This document shows, piece after piece, positions 17,455 to 27,573 of a stretch of DNA of 64,000 bases (position 1 is the first letter of the stretch; every line of letters begins with the position of its first letter). Source of the stretch: Pseudomonas fluorescens (GTDB taxonomy: Bacteria; Pseudomonadota; Gammaproteobacteria; Pseudomonadales; Pseudomonadaceae); assembly GCF_001307155.1 (NCBI RefSeq), contig NZ_CP012830.1, positions 3,408,501-3,472,500 of the forward strand, read 5' to 3'. The position numbers and the translations under genes were made by a program. The notes below the pieces were generated by a model. The model worked only from the letters and a program-made list of their open reading frames with translations. It was not told the DNA's origin and ran no database searches.

Positions 17455-18402
17455 ATGAGTCGTCAATTTCATGCCCAGACCTACGTCTGGCTGCATGTGT
17501 TTTCCTGTGCGGCACGCCACTTGTCGTTCACCCGCTGCGCCGAAGAACTGCACATCACCCCCGGCGCCGTCAGCCAGCAGATCCGCCAGTTGGAAGAGCG
17601 CCTGGGGTTTCGCCTGTTCCACCGCCGCGCCCGGGGTGTCGAATTGAGTGCCGAAGGCCAGCGTCTGGCGATCACAGTTAACGAAGCCTACGGCAGCATC
17701 GACGCGGAACTACGCCGGCTGGATGCAGGAATGATCAGCGGCATCCTGCGTTTGCGTTCGATTCCTTCGTTTCTCGGTAAATGGCTGACGCCGCGCCTGC
17801 CGCGTTTGCAGCAGCGGTTTCCGGATATCCAGTTGCGCTTGGTGGCCGAGGACAGCAGCGTGGCGCTGCACGAAGGTGACTTCGACCTGGCCATCGATTT
17901 GAACGATGGCAGTTACCCGGGATTGTTATCCACAGCCTTGCTCGACGAGCAGATTTTCCCGGTCTGCGCGCCGAGCCTGCTGCGCGGTCGACCGCCGCTG
18001 CACGGGCCGGCGGATCTGGTGCATTTTCCGTTGTTGCACGACATCACCGCCTGGCGCGGCAGTTATGAATACGCGGAGTGGGAGTTTTACCTGAACGCTA
18101 TCGGCTTCGACGGTGCCGACGTACGGCGCGGGCATACCTTCAACCGCAACCACTTGACCATCGAGGCGGCGATTGCCGGGATGGGCGTGGCCATCGCCCG
18201 CCGGACCTTGCTCAACGATGAGCTGGAGCGGGGCACGCTGATCGTGCCGTTCGGCGTCGCGGTGCCCAACTACAAACGCTATGTGTTGCTGTATTCACCG
18301 GGGGCGCTGAGCCATCCGGGCGTGCGCGCGGTGCATGACTGGCTGGTGGAGGAAGCGGAGATTTTTCGCGGGTTGCACCCCTTGGGCGAGGGGCAATTGT
18401 GA
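17455..18402 (+). CDS. LysR-family regulator, GcvA-like, probable regulator of sdaA-sdaC
   Basis: 315 residues. The N-terminal winged helix-turn-helix (about 12-70) includes AARHLSFTRCAEELHITPGAVSQQIRQLE, and the rest is a periplasmic-binding-like effector domain ending VLLYSPGALSHPGVRAVHDWL. The DNA-binding segment and 'SFTRCAEELHITPGAVS' resemble the GcvA subgroup. It is divergent from sdaA, which makes a role in serine catabolism likely, with serine or a related amino acid as possible effector. This assignment is by context only. Confidence 0.85.
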   Translation: MSRQFHAQTYVWLHVFSCAARHLSFTRCAEELHITPGAVSQQIRQLEERLGFRLFHRRARGVELSAEGQRLAITVNEAYGSIDAELRRLDAGMISGILRLRSIPSFLGKWLTPRLPRLQQRFPDIQLRLVAEDSSVALHEGDFDLAIDLNDGSYPGLLSTALLDEQIFPVCAPSLLRGRPPLHGPADLVHFPLLHDITAWRGSYEYAEWEFYLNAIGFDGADVRRGHTFNRNHLTIEAAIAGMGVAIARRTLLNDELERGTLIVPFGVAVPNYKRYVLLYSPGALSHPGVRAVHDWLVEEAEIFRGLHPLGEGQL

Positions 18403-18615
18403 GGATTTGTTGCCGCGTTGCAGGTCGAGTCGACTCCCGACAGTAACAGCGCTTTTGCCCGTTGTCCGGCTTTTTTTGCGTATGAATATTTATCTTTTTT
18501 TAGGGGTTGAATTGTTTCTCCGTCTGCCCAACTCTGTAACCAAGAGGTCACGGTCAACCAGATTTCAAACACCGCACCGGATCTCTCGCGAGCTAGCTGA
18601 AATAAGGGATGAACT

Positions 18616-19023
18616 ATGCAAATCCAAGTCAATAGCGATAACCATATTCAAAGCAGCATCCGACTGGAGGAGTGGGTACGTACTACCATTGAGAGCACGC
18701 TCGAACGATACGAAGAAGACCTGACACGGGTCGAAGTCCACCTGCGGGACGAGAACGGCGATAAACCCGGTCCACACGACATGCGCTGCCAACTTGAAGC
18801 GCGGCCAAAAGGCCATCAACCGGTTTCCGTTACTCATAAAGCCGACACACTGGAACTGGCCATCGAAGGGGCGGCCACCAAGCTTGAACATGCGCTGGAA
18901 CACCTGTTCGGCAAATTGCGCGGTAAACGCGCCACCGTCACGCCGATCAACTCGGGTGCCCATGCCGACGCGCTGCTGGAAGAAGAATTTCTCGAGAACG
19001 AACAGGCCGCTTTCAATAGCTGA
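18616..19023 (+). CDS. HPF/RaiA-family ribosome-associated protein (135 aa)
   Basis: 135 residues with the beta-alpha-beta fold pattern of ribosome hibernation factors: MQIQVNSDNHIQSSIRLEEWVR, IESTLERYEEDLTRVEVHLRDEN, then CQLEARPKGHQPVSVTHKADTLELAIEGAATKLEHALEH. Members bind the small subunit near the decoding centre during stress or stationary phase. The C-terminal tail is acidic and longer than in short HPF but lacks the dimerisation domain of long HPF. It is not the rpoN-linked hpf copy. AAGGGATG precedes the start. The 18403-18615 gap before it holds no gene; it begins its own transcript and ends in a terminator. Confidence 0.85.
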   Translation: MQIQVNSDNHIQSSIRLEEWVRTTIESTLERYEEDLTRVEVHLRDENGDKPGPHDMRCQLEARPKGHQPVSVTHKADTLELAIEGAATKLEHALEHLFGKLRGKRATVTPINSGAHADALLEEEFLENEQAAFNS

Positions 19024-19051
19024 TGCCTGAAACACCCTTACCACCCCACTG

Positions 19052-19082
19052 AAAACGGGCCTGCAGATGCAGGCCCGTTTTG
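19052..19082 (+). terminator. rho-independent terminator after the HPF-like gene
   Basis: AAAACGGGCCTGC, a short AGA loop and GCAGGCCCGTTTT give a perfect stem with T run, 28 bases past the stop. Confidence 0.92.
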
Positions 19083-19154
19083 GTTTCAACTGCGCCCTGC
19101 ATCAAGTCATGGCTAATGCGTGGTCATGCGACCCCGGGGTCGCTCCTTACTCGG

Positions 19155-21470
19155 CTAAGGCAAAAACTCTACCCGTAATCCTCGGCTCACGCTGCGGCCC
19201 TGATCATCACTGACTCGCAAGTGATACTCGCCCGACTTGCCTGGCCGCCAGTTCAGTGTGGCTTGGGGTGGGCCCTGACCGATCAGGGTCTGGTCGGCGA
19301 ACCAATACAGGGTCAAGGCATCACTCGCGGCGTTGGCGTTCAGGGGAATGCTTTCCTGGGGGTGGGACAGGCGCAGCTGATAGGTGACCTGAGTCAGCGG
19401 CGAGCGGATTTGCGGGGCTTCGCTCTGATCGCCGTGGCGATTGGGCTGGCAGCTCTTGAGCACGTCAGGCGGCATGCGCCGTGGCAGGCCGGCGGCGCGG
19501 AACAGTCGTTGTACATCGCTGGGCCAGAATTCGAATACCTCTTCGCGGGTGTACTGCGGATCGAACGGCGGGCAGGCAGCCTTGCCGGTACGGGTGTCGA
19601 GTAGCACCGGGCGATGCAGGTTGGACACACGAATGGGTGAGACCCCGGGGATATACCAGGTCTTGCGGGTCGAGGGGCACCAGCGGTTGGGCAGCTCGCC
19701 GGAGGCGGCGCAGACGTCGATCCGCGTCAGTCCTGCAGGTGGTTTGTCGACTTTGTCGGCGACCGTGGGCAATGCCAGAGGTAGGGCGTCGGCGATGCGA
19801 AAGAACAGTGGCGCTGCCGTCTTTGCGCCAATGAACGCCGGGTTGGGCCTGCCGTCGAAATTGCCGACCCATACGATTAACACGTACGGGCCGACGATTC
19901 CGGCGCTCCAGGCATCGTGAAAGCCCCAGGAAGTGCCGGTTTTCCAGGCCGTGCGCCAGTGCCGACTAGAGCTGTTGGCCGGCAAGCCATCCGGGCGCGG
20001 GTTGTGCCTGAGCATATCGCGCACCATGAACGCGGCTTGCGGCGTCAGCAGCGCGGCACCGCTGGTCTGAGGCTGCTCGACGAGGTAGCGCAACGACCGC
20101 AAATGCCCGTCGCCGGCCAACATCAGGTACAGCCGCGCCAATTCTTCGGGGGTCATCTCGCCACCGCCCAGGGCCAGGGCCAGACCGTAATGGCTCTCGC
20201 CCCGCAATCCCTTGATCCCGGCCCTTTGCAAAAAGCCGTACAACGAAGGGGATTTGACCTTGCTGGCCAGCCACACCGCCGGAATATTGCGGCTGCGAAT
20301 CAACGCGTCCCGGGCTGTCAGTGGGCCGACAAAACTGCCATCGAAATTTTCTGGCTGGAAGTAGCCGAAGTTACTGGGCATGTCCTTGAGAATGCTCATG
20401 GGGTGGATCAACCCCTGATCCAGCGCCAGCCCATAGAGAAACGGCTTGAGGGTGGAACCGGGTGAGCGCCGTGCCAGTACGCCGTTGACCTGCCCGTGAA
20501 TGGCCGTGGATAAGTAATCCGCCGAGCCTACCAGCGCCTTGACGCTCTGGTCGCGGCTGTCCACCAGGATTGCCGTGGCGTTCTCGATACCGGTGCTGCG
20601 GCGTTCGGCGATAAAGCCGCCAATCAAACGTTCCAGCAGCCGTTGCAAGGGCAGGTTGAGAGTACTGTTGAGCTCATTACCGGTCTGGGACGTCAGCAGC
20701 TGTTCGCTCAAATGAGGCGCCAGGAAAGGAATCTGCTGACGAGTGCGCGCTTCCAGTGGCAGCTCCAGCAAACTGCTGTTACGCGGATCTTCGGGATAGG
20801 TCTCGCGCCAGTCCGCCATCAGCCGCAGGCGAGCGTTTTGCAGCGACGGCCCGAAGCTGGCGCGCCGTCCTGGCTGCTGGGGAATCACCGCCAGCGCGAG
20901 GGCTTCGGATAACGACAACTGCGCTGCCGCTTTACCGAAGTAAATCCGGCTTGCCGCTTCGGCACCTTCGATATTGCCGCCCATGGGCGACAGGTTGAGA
21001 TAGGCCTCAAGGATGTCGTGTTTGCTGTAACGCAGCTCCAGCCAAAGCGCCAGGGCCATTTGTTGCAGTTTGCCGGGGACCTGCCGGGTATTGAGGTCCC
21101 ACAGCCGTCGCGCCAGTTGCATGCTTAAGGTCGAGCCGCCCTGGCGCTGGCCCCCGCTGTAAGTGGCCGTGGCCGCCCGCAGCAATGCTGGCGGGTTGAT
21201 TCCCGGGTGCCAATAGAAGTTGCGGTCTTCCTTGAGCAGCAACGCCTCGACCAGTGATGGCGAGATGCGCTCCAGGGGCAGCCACAGCCGATACTGGCCG
21301 TCGGCGGCCAGGGTCATGCGCAGCAGCGAACCGTCGTCGGCCAGCACCAGTCGCGAGGATGAGGTGGTTTGCTCCAGTGGCTGATGGGGCCACAGTCGCA
21401 GCCCCACCAGCACGTCCACTGCCAGCCCAACTGCCAGCAGGGGTTTCAAGCGCCGTCCCGGATGTTTCAA
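19155..21470 (-). CDS. pbpC: penicillin-binding protein 1C
   Basis: 771 residues. A short cytoplasmic start and one membrane helix are followed by a GT51 glycosyltransferase domain (about 45-215; catalytic Glu81 in LLKEDRNFYWHPG, and QGGSTLSMQLARRLW at 110-124), a transpeptidase domain (about 290-560; S339-T-L-K342, SRN, KTGTSWGFHDAW) and the C-terminal BiPBP domain typical of PBP1C (PQATLNWRPGKSGEYHLRVSD). All catalytic motifs are intact. It polymerises and crosslinks peptidoglycan at the outer face of the inner membrane. Its ATG overlaps the stop of the upstream alpha-2-macroglobulin gene, a linkage also seen in E. coli (yfhM-pbpC). Confidence 0.95.
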   Translation of the reverse strand: MKHPGRRLKPLLAVGLAVDVLVGLRLWPHQPLEQTTSSSRLVLADDGSLLRMTLAADGQYRLWLPLERISPSLVEALLLKEDRNFYWHPGINPPALLRAATATYSGGQRQGGSTLSMQLARRLWDLNTRQVPGKLQQMALALWLELRYSKHDILEAYLNLSPMGGNIEGAEAASRIYFGKAAAQLSLSEALALAVIPQQPGRRASFGPSLQNARLRLMADWRETYPEDPRNSSLLELPLEARTRQQIPFLAPHLSEQLLTSQTGNELNSTLNLPLQRLLERLIGGFIAERRSTGIENATAILVDSRDQSVKALVGSADYLSTAIHGQVNGVLARRSPGSTLKPFLYGLALDQGLIHPMSILKDMPSNFGYFQPENFDGSFVGPLTARDALIRSRNIPAVWLASKVKSPSLYGFLQRAGIKGLRGESHYGLALALGGGEMTPEELARLYLMLAGDGHLRSLRYLVEQPQTSGAALLTPQAAFMVRDMLRHNPRPDGLPANSSSRHWRTAWKTGTSWGFHDAWSAGIVGPYVLIVWVGNFDGRPNPAFIGAKTAAPLFFRIADALPLALPTVADKVDKPPAGLTRIDVCAASGELPNRWCPSTRKTWYIPGVSPIRVSNLHRPVLLDTRTGKAACPPFDPQYTREEVFEFWPSDVQRLFRAAGLPRRMPPDVLKSCQPNRHGDQSEAPQIRSPLTQVTYQLRLSHPQESIPLNANAASDALTLYWFADQTLIGQGPPQATLNWRPGKSGEYHLRVSDDQGRSVSRGLRVEFLP

Positions 21471-24400
21471 GGCTTGACGATTTCAAGCTGGCCGACCTTG
21501 CCACGGCCTTGCAAGGTGGTTTGGTACAGGCCTTCGGCATAGGCCGGTGGCGTGTTGAAGGTCCCGGCGTTGGTGGCCCGTACGCGGTAGACGAAGGTGC
21601 CGACGTCCCGTAGCGCCGTGCCATAAAACACCACCCGGTCATCGCGCACATCAATGTAATCCGGTTGCCAATTGCTCAACTCGCTCTCACCAATAGGCGC
21701 TTGCCAGGCGTTGGCCTCTTCGCTGTTTTCGGCGTATTGCGATTCTTCGCCTTCGCCTTCGCCTTCACCTTCACTGGCGGCCTGCGGCTCTGGCGGCAGG
21801 CGATACACCGGCTCGACGCCGCCCGGCAACAAATCGACCACCGCCACTTGCTGCACCTGATCCCGATCCGTGGCCCGCAGTCGCAGGCGCACCAGGAACT
21901 CATCACCGACGCTCACCTGGCTGACGGGCTTGCCGTTCAGGTCGAGGTATTCGTGGATGATTTCCAGGCCATTACTGATGGAATGGAGGGTCGCACTCCG
22001 ATCAAAACCGGCCTCGCTGAGCATGTAGAACGCAGCAGGACCGTCAGTTTTTTCCATCAGCAGTTTTTGCGTGCCTGGCGGGACTGCCGCACGAGGCGGT
22101 TGACCGGCCATCTGTAACAGTTGTTGCTGCTTGTCTCCCAGCCAGGCCGTGGCTTTGAGGGTCATGTTGCTTTGCGCCCGTTGGCCGTAGTTGTCCAGGG
22201 CGCGCAACAACAGTGCGGCCGACAGCGAGTTGTAACGCTGCTCATTGAGGCGCTTGCCAAGCTTGTCCAGCAGGTTCACCGGCACGTCGCCCAGCAACTC
22301 GGGGAAGTGGCGGCTGAGCAAATGCAGGTGCTCGGCGTCGTGGACCAGTGGGTCGTAATACAGACCGTCGCTGTCCCAGGCATCGCTGATGGAACGCCAC
22401 GGGATTTTGCGCACCAGTGCATCAGCCTGACGATCCTGCTTCAGTAACTTGTAACTGGCGGCGAGGTAGGCGGCGCCCAGGTCATTCTTCCAGCTGTCGC
22501 GGAAGTAGCTCTCGTAGCGCTCGCGGATATCGCTCAAGGCACCACTGACCAGAATCCCCTGACGGCTCAGCAGGTAGCTGGCGTAGGCACGGTTGCGCAA
22601 TTCCGACAGGCCTTCGCTGGGACCGTTGGCCAGGTCGGTGAGGTAAGCGTTGGCGCGCACCAGCACATCTTCCGGCACCGGCAGACCGCGCTCCTTGGCT
22701 TCGATCAGGAAGTCAGTGGCATACAGGCTGGCATAAGGCGCGACGTCAGGATTGGCGGCCCACAGGCCGAAACCACCGGCTTGATTCTGCCGCTGTCGAA
22801 GCATGCGCACCGCACCGGTAAAGGCCTGTTCCGCTTCTGGTGCGGTGCCGCCCCAGATCAACGTCGGCATGGCCTTGGACACCAATTGCTCGGTACAGGC
22901 GTAACCGTAGTCATCAAGATAGTGCTTGAGGCCATTAGCCCAGACCAGAGGCGAGGCGGCCACCCCCAGTTGCACATTGCGCAGTTGGGGGAACAGTTCG
23001 CGCGTGGGTTTCAACTCTTTGCTGGTGCTGTCGAAACGGCCGAGGCTGAGGGCGACCCGGTGTTCACTCAAGGGCCGGATCGAGGTGGTTTCGGCCACCT
23101 GGATACGCTTGCCGTCCGGCAGCACCGCGACAAAGCGCAAATCCGCCGAGCCGAGGTTTTCCAGGACCTTGATCCGGAATTCGGCTATGCCTTCCTTGCG
23201 CGGTTGCAGGTCCAGGGTGCTGTTCGGGTCGCCTTCGACTTTCAGGCCTGCGCTGGTTTGCAGCTCAAATTTCACACGGGTGGGCGTTTCCAGATTGCTG
23301 AAGACCCCGGCACTGACACTGAACACATCCCCAGGTGCAACGAAGGCCGGCACGTTCGGCGTGATCACCAGTGGCCCGCGCACATCGGTGCTGGCTTCGC
23401 TGACACCGACGCTGTCGGTATCCACCGCCACCGCAAACAGGTGCAACTTGCCGTTGAAGCTGTCCGGGATCTGGTAATGCAGCACGGTATCCCCGGCCGG
23501 CAAGTCGATCAGCCCTGACCACCATGCCACGGGCGGCTGGTGTTTGCGTTTGAACGGGTTGAGGTGCGAGGCCAAGGCGTTTTCCGTATCGCCACCGGGT
23601 GCAGCGCCACTGAGCAGGCGGCTGAATTCCGGCAGGATCAGGTCAAGAATCTGGCTGGTACCGACCTCCAGCGCCCGTTTCTGAAAAAAGAAGCCCAGCG
23701 GGTCCGGCGTCTGATAACGCGCTACTTGCAGAATGCCTTCGTCCACTGCGTAGACCACGGCGCGGGAAGGGCGGTCGGCATTGACCTTGATGTCTAGCAC
23801 CTGCCCCGGCTCGGTCTTCGTCGGGCCTTCGACCTTCAGCGCCATGCGCCGCGCATCGAGGTTGATGCTGAACGGCACCACGCCGTAGGACAATGGACTC
23901 ATATAGACCTCGGAAGAACCGATGTCCCGCACGAATTGCACGTTGATGTAAGCATTGCCCTCCAGCCCGGCTGGCACACGGATGTGCTGCACGCTGTTGG
24001 TGCTATCGGCCTTGAACCACTGCTGGGTGTAGACCTTATCGCGCTCGATGGTGATCAGCCCGGCGCCGGTGTAAGGCGCGCGGATGCTGATGGCGATCTC
24101 GTCGCCGGTGGCATAGCTGCGTTTGTCCAGGCGCAGTTGCAGCTCGGCGTTGCGCTCCAGGGAGCGGGAAGTGTTGCCACGCCCGGCGACGCTGTAGTCG
24201 ATGGCGTTGAGCAGGTTGCCGTTGGCGTCCTTGAGTTGCAGGGTGTAGTCGCCTGGTGTGGCGGTGTTCAGCGTCTGTTTCGCGCCGTCCTTACCCAAGG
24301 GCAGGGGCGTGGCTGACTGGTTGATGTGCTTGATCCGCGACTCGTATTTGTAGGTGCCGTTGGATTGCTTGATCAGCACCGAAACGTAGCGGTGTTCCAC

Positions 24401-27310
24401 CAGCTCGGTGCTCAGGCCCTCGACCGCTACCGGCGTGAGATCCGGCGCGACGGCCAGCCATTGCACCTGGCGCGACGCATCCTTGGCCACGTAGCCCAAG
24501 GAATCCTGGCTCTTCACACCTACCAGGTACGGCGCCGAAGACACCAGCAAAGCACTCTGGGCGGCGACGTTGCGACCGCCTTCGGCCTCGTAGACCTGAG
24601 TCATGACTTGCAGGCGATAGGTGCTGTTGGCAAAACGTTGCAAGTTGAGGTCAAGGACGGCCTGGCCGTTGTCGTCGGCCTCGGTCTCTGCCAGGTCCTC
24701 GGAGTTGGCTTCTTCCAGGGAGTCTCTGAGACGGAAGCGGTAATCCGGGAAGCGATCGAAGGCGGCCAGCGTCGGGCTCAGGGACATTTTTGCGGTCACC
24801 CGCCGACCCGACGCCGGAGCGCCGAACAGGTGCAGCGCAGTGACCTTGGCCACCACTTGCTCCGGCGGTATCCAGCCTTGTACCGGCGTATCGTGCAGGC
24901 TCAGACTGACTTTCATGCGGTCCGGCTCGAAGTCGCGAACCTTGAAGCTGACGCTGCCCAAATCGGTGCGGGTCTGTTGTTCGCCAATCAGTTGCAGGGT
25001 CGCGGTGTAATCCCCGGCCGGCGCTACTTCACTGCTGGCGAAATCGAAGCTTTCAAAACCCGAGGCCGACAGCTTCAGCGGCTGGCGTATCACTTCGAGG
25101 CCCCGGGGGTCGGTGATTTGCAACTCCAGTGGCAGGCCTTGCAGCACACCTTTCCAATTGCCGCTACGCACGATCATGCCCAGATGCGCGGTCTCGTCGG
25201 GGCGATAGAGGCCGCGGTCGGTAAACAGGTAAGCGCTCAAGCGGTCGATGGCGCCGTCTTCTTTCAGACCGCCGACGTCGAAACGCGACAGGTCCAATTG
25301 CTGGGACTGTCGGGCAATTGGCAGGAAGGACTGGTCGTTACCACGGGTTACCACGTACATCAGTGGCGTTTTTTCGCGGCGCAACTCGTCGAGTTTGGCA
25401 AAGTGGGCGTGGCCTTCGGTGTCGGTTTTACCGCTGCTCACTGGCAAGCCATTGCGGCCGATGATATCGACCTGAGCGTCGGCCACGGGTGAACCGTTGC
25501 CGATGGATTGCACGTACACATCGTGGCTGCCGTCGCTGGAGCGTTTGGCGATGATCCCCAGGTCTGTGACCACGATAAAGCGCAGGTCACTGGTGGTGTT
25601 GCGCGAATAACCGTCGAAGGTGTGCTCGGCCGGATCGTCCTGGGGGCTCAGCTTGAGGACGAAAATCCCTCGACGGCCACCGTTGGCGGTGAGGTAACGG
25701 CTGAGATCTACGTTGTCATAGAGGGTTTTCGACGGATCGGCGGCCGAAAGCGGAATGTCCAGGGACATGCGCTCTACCATCCGGTCGAAATAGTCGTTGC
25801 CGAAGTTTGGCCGGGCGAAGCTGCCGCTGCTTTGATCCACCAGGTGCTGCAATTGGTTGGGCAGTAAACGGGCGATTTCCACATGGGCGCCGGGCACGCC
25901 ACGAGCCATGAAACCCAGGCGTTTTTCGCCGTTGAGGCTCAGCAATGCACCGTTGGAGAGGAACTGCAAGGTACGCGGATAGGCCGGCATACTCACCAGC
26001 GACGCCACAGGATTTTTTGCCAGGTAACCGCCGATGGCTTCCAGATTGGCCGGAACCCGTGCATACAGCATGCGGCCCGCCGGGGCCTTGAACTTGAAGG
26101 CGTGCTGAGTGTTCAGCGGCTCGATGCTCGGTACGTGGGTCAACTTGACCGGGATGCTGCGGGCCAACAGTTTTTCGTCGATTTCGCTGGTGGACCAGGG
26201 GCGATGGTCATTCTCGGCTTTTTCCGGCAGCAGCCAGGCCTGGACCTTACCGGCGATGGTCTCATCGGCCACAGCGTTGGAGCTGCTGAACATCAGCACA
26301 GGTTCCGGCTCGCCGCGTTCGTTGTCGACAAACTGGATGTCGGCGCTGCTGAAGGTCAGGCGATAACGCCCGGGCACCGTCACATCGGCGCTCAACGGCG
26401 CAGGGCTGGTGTTGCCGCCATTTCGAGCCTTGATGCCTTCGTCGAGTTTGATCGTGACCGAAGCGTTTTCCAGCGGCGTGGCCAGGGCGGCGGAACGGAT
26501 GTAGGCGTTGAGCCTGCGTTCGTCGAAGCTGATTTCCGGCAGGTTAGGCGCCTGGGCATCGCGGTAGGCCAAGCCTTTGCCAAGGGTAATGGACACTCGC
26601 TTGCGCAGGCTTTCTTCGTCCACCGGGTGGGAGAAGCGGAAGGTCGCCACCTGCTGTTTCAGTGTCGGATTGACCGGGTCCTGGTACAGCTCGTTTTGGG
26701 TCAGTTGGCCGCGGAATGGCGGGGTGGTTATCTGGCTGTTGTATTCGGCCAGTAGCACACCGTCAGCCAGCAGGTTGCTCTTTGAAAGTTCGAGACTGTA
26801 ATGGGCGTCAATCGGCCAGTCCTGGTCCGGCACGAACAACAGGCTGCGATCATCGGCCCAGCTCCAGGTACCTTGGACGGCGGGCTTGAGGCTAATGCCC
26901 CGAGTGACGGGCTTGCCAATGTCCTGCAACGGCGCCACCGATTCGGCGAAGCGGATTTTCAAGGTATCGACGATGGGGGGCTGCTGGGTGTAATCCGTCA
27001 GGTTCGGCTTGTGCACCGAATAGGCCACGGTGTGCGGTTTTGGCAGGTTTGAATACCAGTGCCAGCCGTAAAAAGCAGCCGCCACTACCAGCAGCAAGCC
27101 CAACACGCCGCCAGTGGTCTGGCGCGGATAAGCTCGGGCCTTGTGCCCCAGCGTCGTCAAGCCAGCGCCGATAGCCCTCAGCCAGAAGGGCGGCTGCCAC
27201 TGGCCGAAGAGGCTTTTCAGCAACCAGCCAACGACTTTGGAAAGAACGCTCACCACGGTGAGAAAGACCCCGGATATCCGGCGCCAGGCTTCCTTGCACG
27301 AGTCAAACAT
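21467..27310 (-). CDS. bacterial alpha-2-macroglobulin, membrane-anchored, thioester type
   Basis: 1,947 residues from the ATG at 27310 (AAGGA 8 bases upstream; an in-frame start six codons earlier lacks one). It has a basic N-terminal part, a membrane helix at about 66-84 (GVLGLLLVVAAAFYGWHW), then macroglobulin-like domains, a bait-like middle, and the thioester motif Cys1472-T-E-Q in YGYACTEQLVSKAMP with downstream alpha-helical TED sequence (GGFGLWAANPDVAPYASLYATDFL). Family members trap proteases in the periplasm, protecting the cell when the envelope is breached; the partner PbpC repairs peptidoglycan. A Glu/Gly repeat (EGEGEGEGEE) lies near the C-terminus. Unlike E. coli YfhM there is no lipobox and the protein is about 300 residues longer. 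Confidence 0.93.
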   Translation of the reverse strand: MFDSCKEAWRRISGVFLTVVSVLSKVVGWLLKSLFGQWQPPFWLRAIGAGLTTLGHKARAYPRQTTGGVLGLLLVVAAAFYGWHWYSNLPKPHTVAYSVHKPNLTDYTQQPPIVDTLKIRFAESVAPLQDIGKPVTRGISLKPAVQGTWSWADDRSLLFVPDQDWPIDAHYSLELSKSNLLADGVLLAEYNSQITTPPFRGQLTQNELYQDPVNPTLKQQVATFRFSHPVDEESLRKRVSITLGKGLAYRDAQAPNLPEISFDERRLNAYIRSAALATPLENASVTIKLDEGIKARNGGNTSPAPLSADVTVPGRYRLTFSSADIQFVDNERGEPEPVLMFSSSNAVADETIAGKVQAWLLPEKAENDHRPWSTSEIDEKLLARSIPVKLTHVPSIEPLNTQHAFKFKAPAGRMLYARVPANLEAIGGYLAKNPVASLVSMPAYPRTLQFLSNGALLSLNGEKRLGFMARGVPGAHVEIARLLPNQLQHLVDQSSGSFARPNFGNDYFDRMVERMSLDIPLSAADPSKTLYDNVDLSRYLTANGGRRGIFVLKLSPQDDPAEHTFDGYSRNTTSDLRFIVVTDLGIIAKRSSDGSHDVYVQSIGNGSPVADAQVDIIGRNGLPVSSGKTDTEGHAHFAKLDELRREKTPLMYVVTRGNDQSFLPIARQSQQLDLSRFDVGGLKEDGAIDRLSAYLFTDRGLYRPDETAHLGMIVRSGNWKGVLQGLPLELQITDPRGLEVIRQPLKLSASGFESFDFASSEVAPAGDYTATLQLIGEQQTRTDLGSVSFKVRDFEPDRMKVSLSLHDTPVQGWIPPEQVVAKVTALHLFGAPASGRRVTAKMSLSPTLAAFDRFPDYRFRLRDSLEEANSEDLAETEADDNGQAVLDLNLQRFANSTYRLQVMTQVYEAEGGRNVAAQSALLVSSAPYLVGVKSQDSLGYVAKDASRQVQWLAVAPDLTPVAVEGLSTELVEHRYVSVLIKQSNGTYKYESRIKHINQSATPLPLGKDGAKQTLNTATPGDYTLQLKDANGNLLNAIDYSVAGRGNTSRSLERNAELQLRLDKRSYATGDEIAISIRAPYTGAGLITIERDKVYTQQWFKADSTNSVQHIRVPAGLEGNAYINVQFVRDIGSSEVYMSPLSYGVVPFSINLDARRMALKVEGPTKTEPGQVLDIKVNADRPSRAVVYAVDEGILQVARYQTPDPLGFFFQKRALEVGTSQILDLILPEFSRLLSGAAPGGDTENALASHLNPFKRKHQPPVAWWSGLIDLPAGDTVLHYQIPDSFNGKLHLFAVAVDTDSVGVSEASTDVRGPLVITPNVPAFVAPGDVFSVSAGVFSNLETPTRVKFELQTSAGLKVEGDPNSTLDLQPRKEGIAEFRIKVLENLGSADLRFVAVLPDGKRIQVAETTSIRPLSEHRVALSLGRFDSTSKELKPTRELFPQLRNVQLGVAASPLVWANGLKHYLDDYGYACTEQLVSKAMPTLIWGGTAPEAEQAFTGAVRMLRQRQNQAGGFGLWAANPDVAPYASLYATDFLIEAKERGLPVPEDVLVRANAYLTDLANGPSEGLSELRNRAYASYLLSRQGILVSGALSDIRERYESYFRDSWKNDLGAAYLAASYKLLKQDRQADALVRKIPWRSISDAWDSDGLYYDPLVHDAEHLHLLSRHFPELLGDVPVNLLDKLGKRLNEQRYNSLSAALLLRALDNYGQRAQSNMTLKATAWLGDKQQQLLQMAGQPPRAAVPPGTQKLLMEKTDGPAAFYMLSEAGFDRSATLHSISNGLEIIHEYLDLNGKPVSQVSVGDEFLVRLRLRATDRDQVQQVAVVDLLPGGVEPVYRLPPEPQAASEGEGEGEGEESQYAENSEEANAWQAPIGESELSNWQPDYIDVRDDRVVFYGTALRDVGTFVYRVRATNAGTFNTPPAYAEGLYQTTLQGRGKVGQLEIVKP

Positions 27311-27573
27311 TGTGAGCATCCTTGGCAAAATGGCACATATCCTACACGCGAACAGGCTAGAAGCCCTAAGGACTACCCCCTATTCAGCGAATTGCTGTCT
27401 CGCTGGTCAACGTAGTGCTGCCCGGCTGCTCCAGCACGGTCCGTGCAAGCGCATTCGCGCTCATCATCCCCCCGCCTTATTGCACACCATTCAGCCTCAG
27501 CCCTGTTGATTGTGACTGCCCGCGCCGTGCCTGACACTCGGGCTCACTGTCCCTGGCCTGCTGGAGTTTGGTA

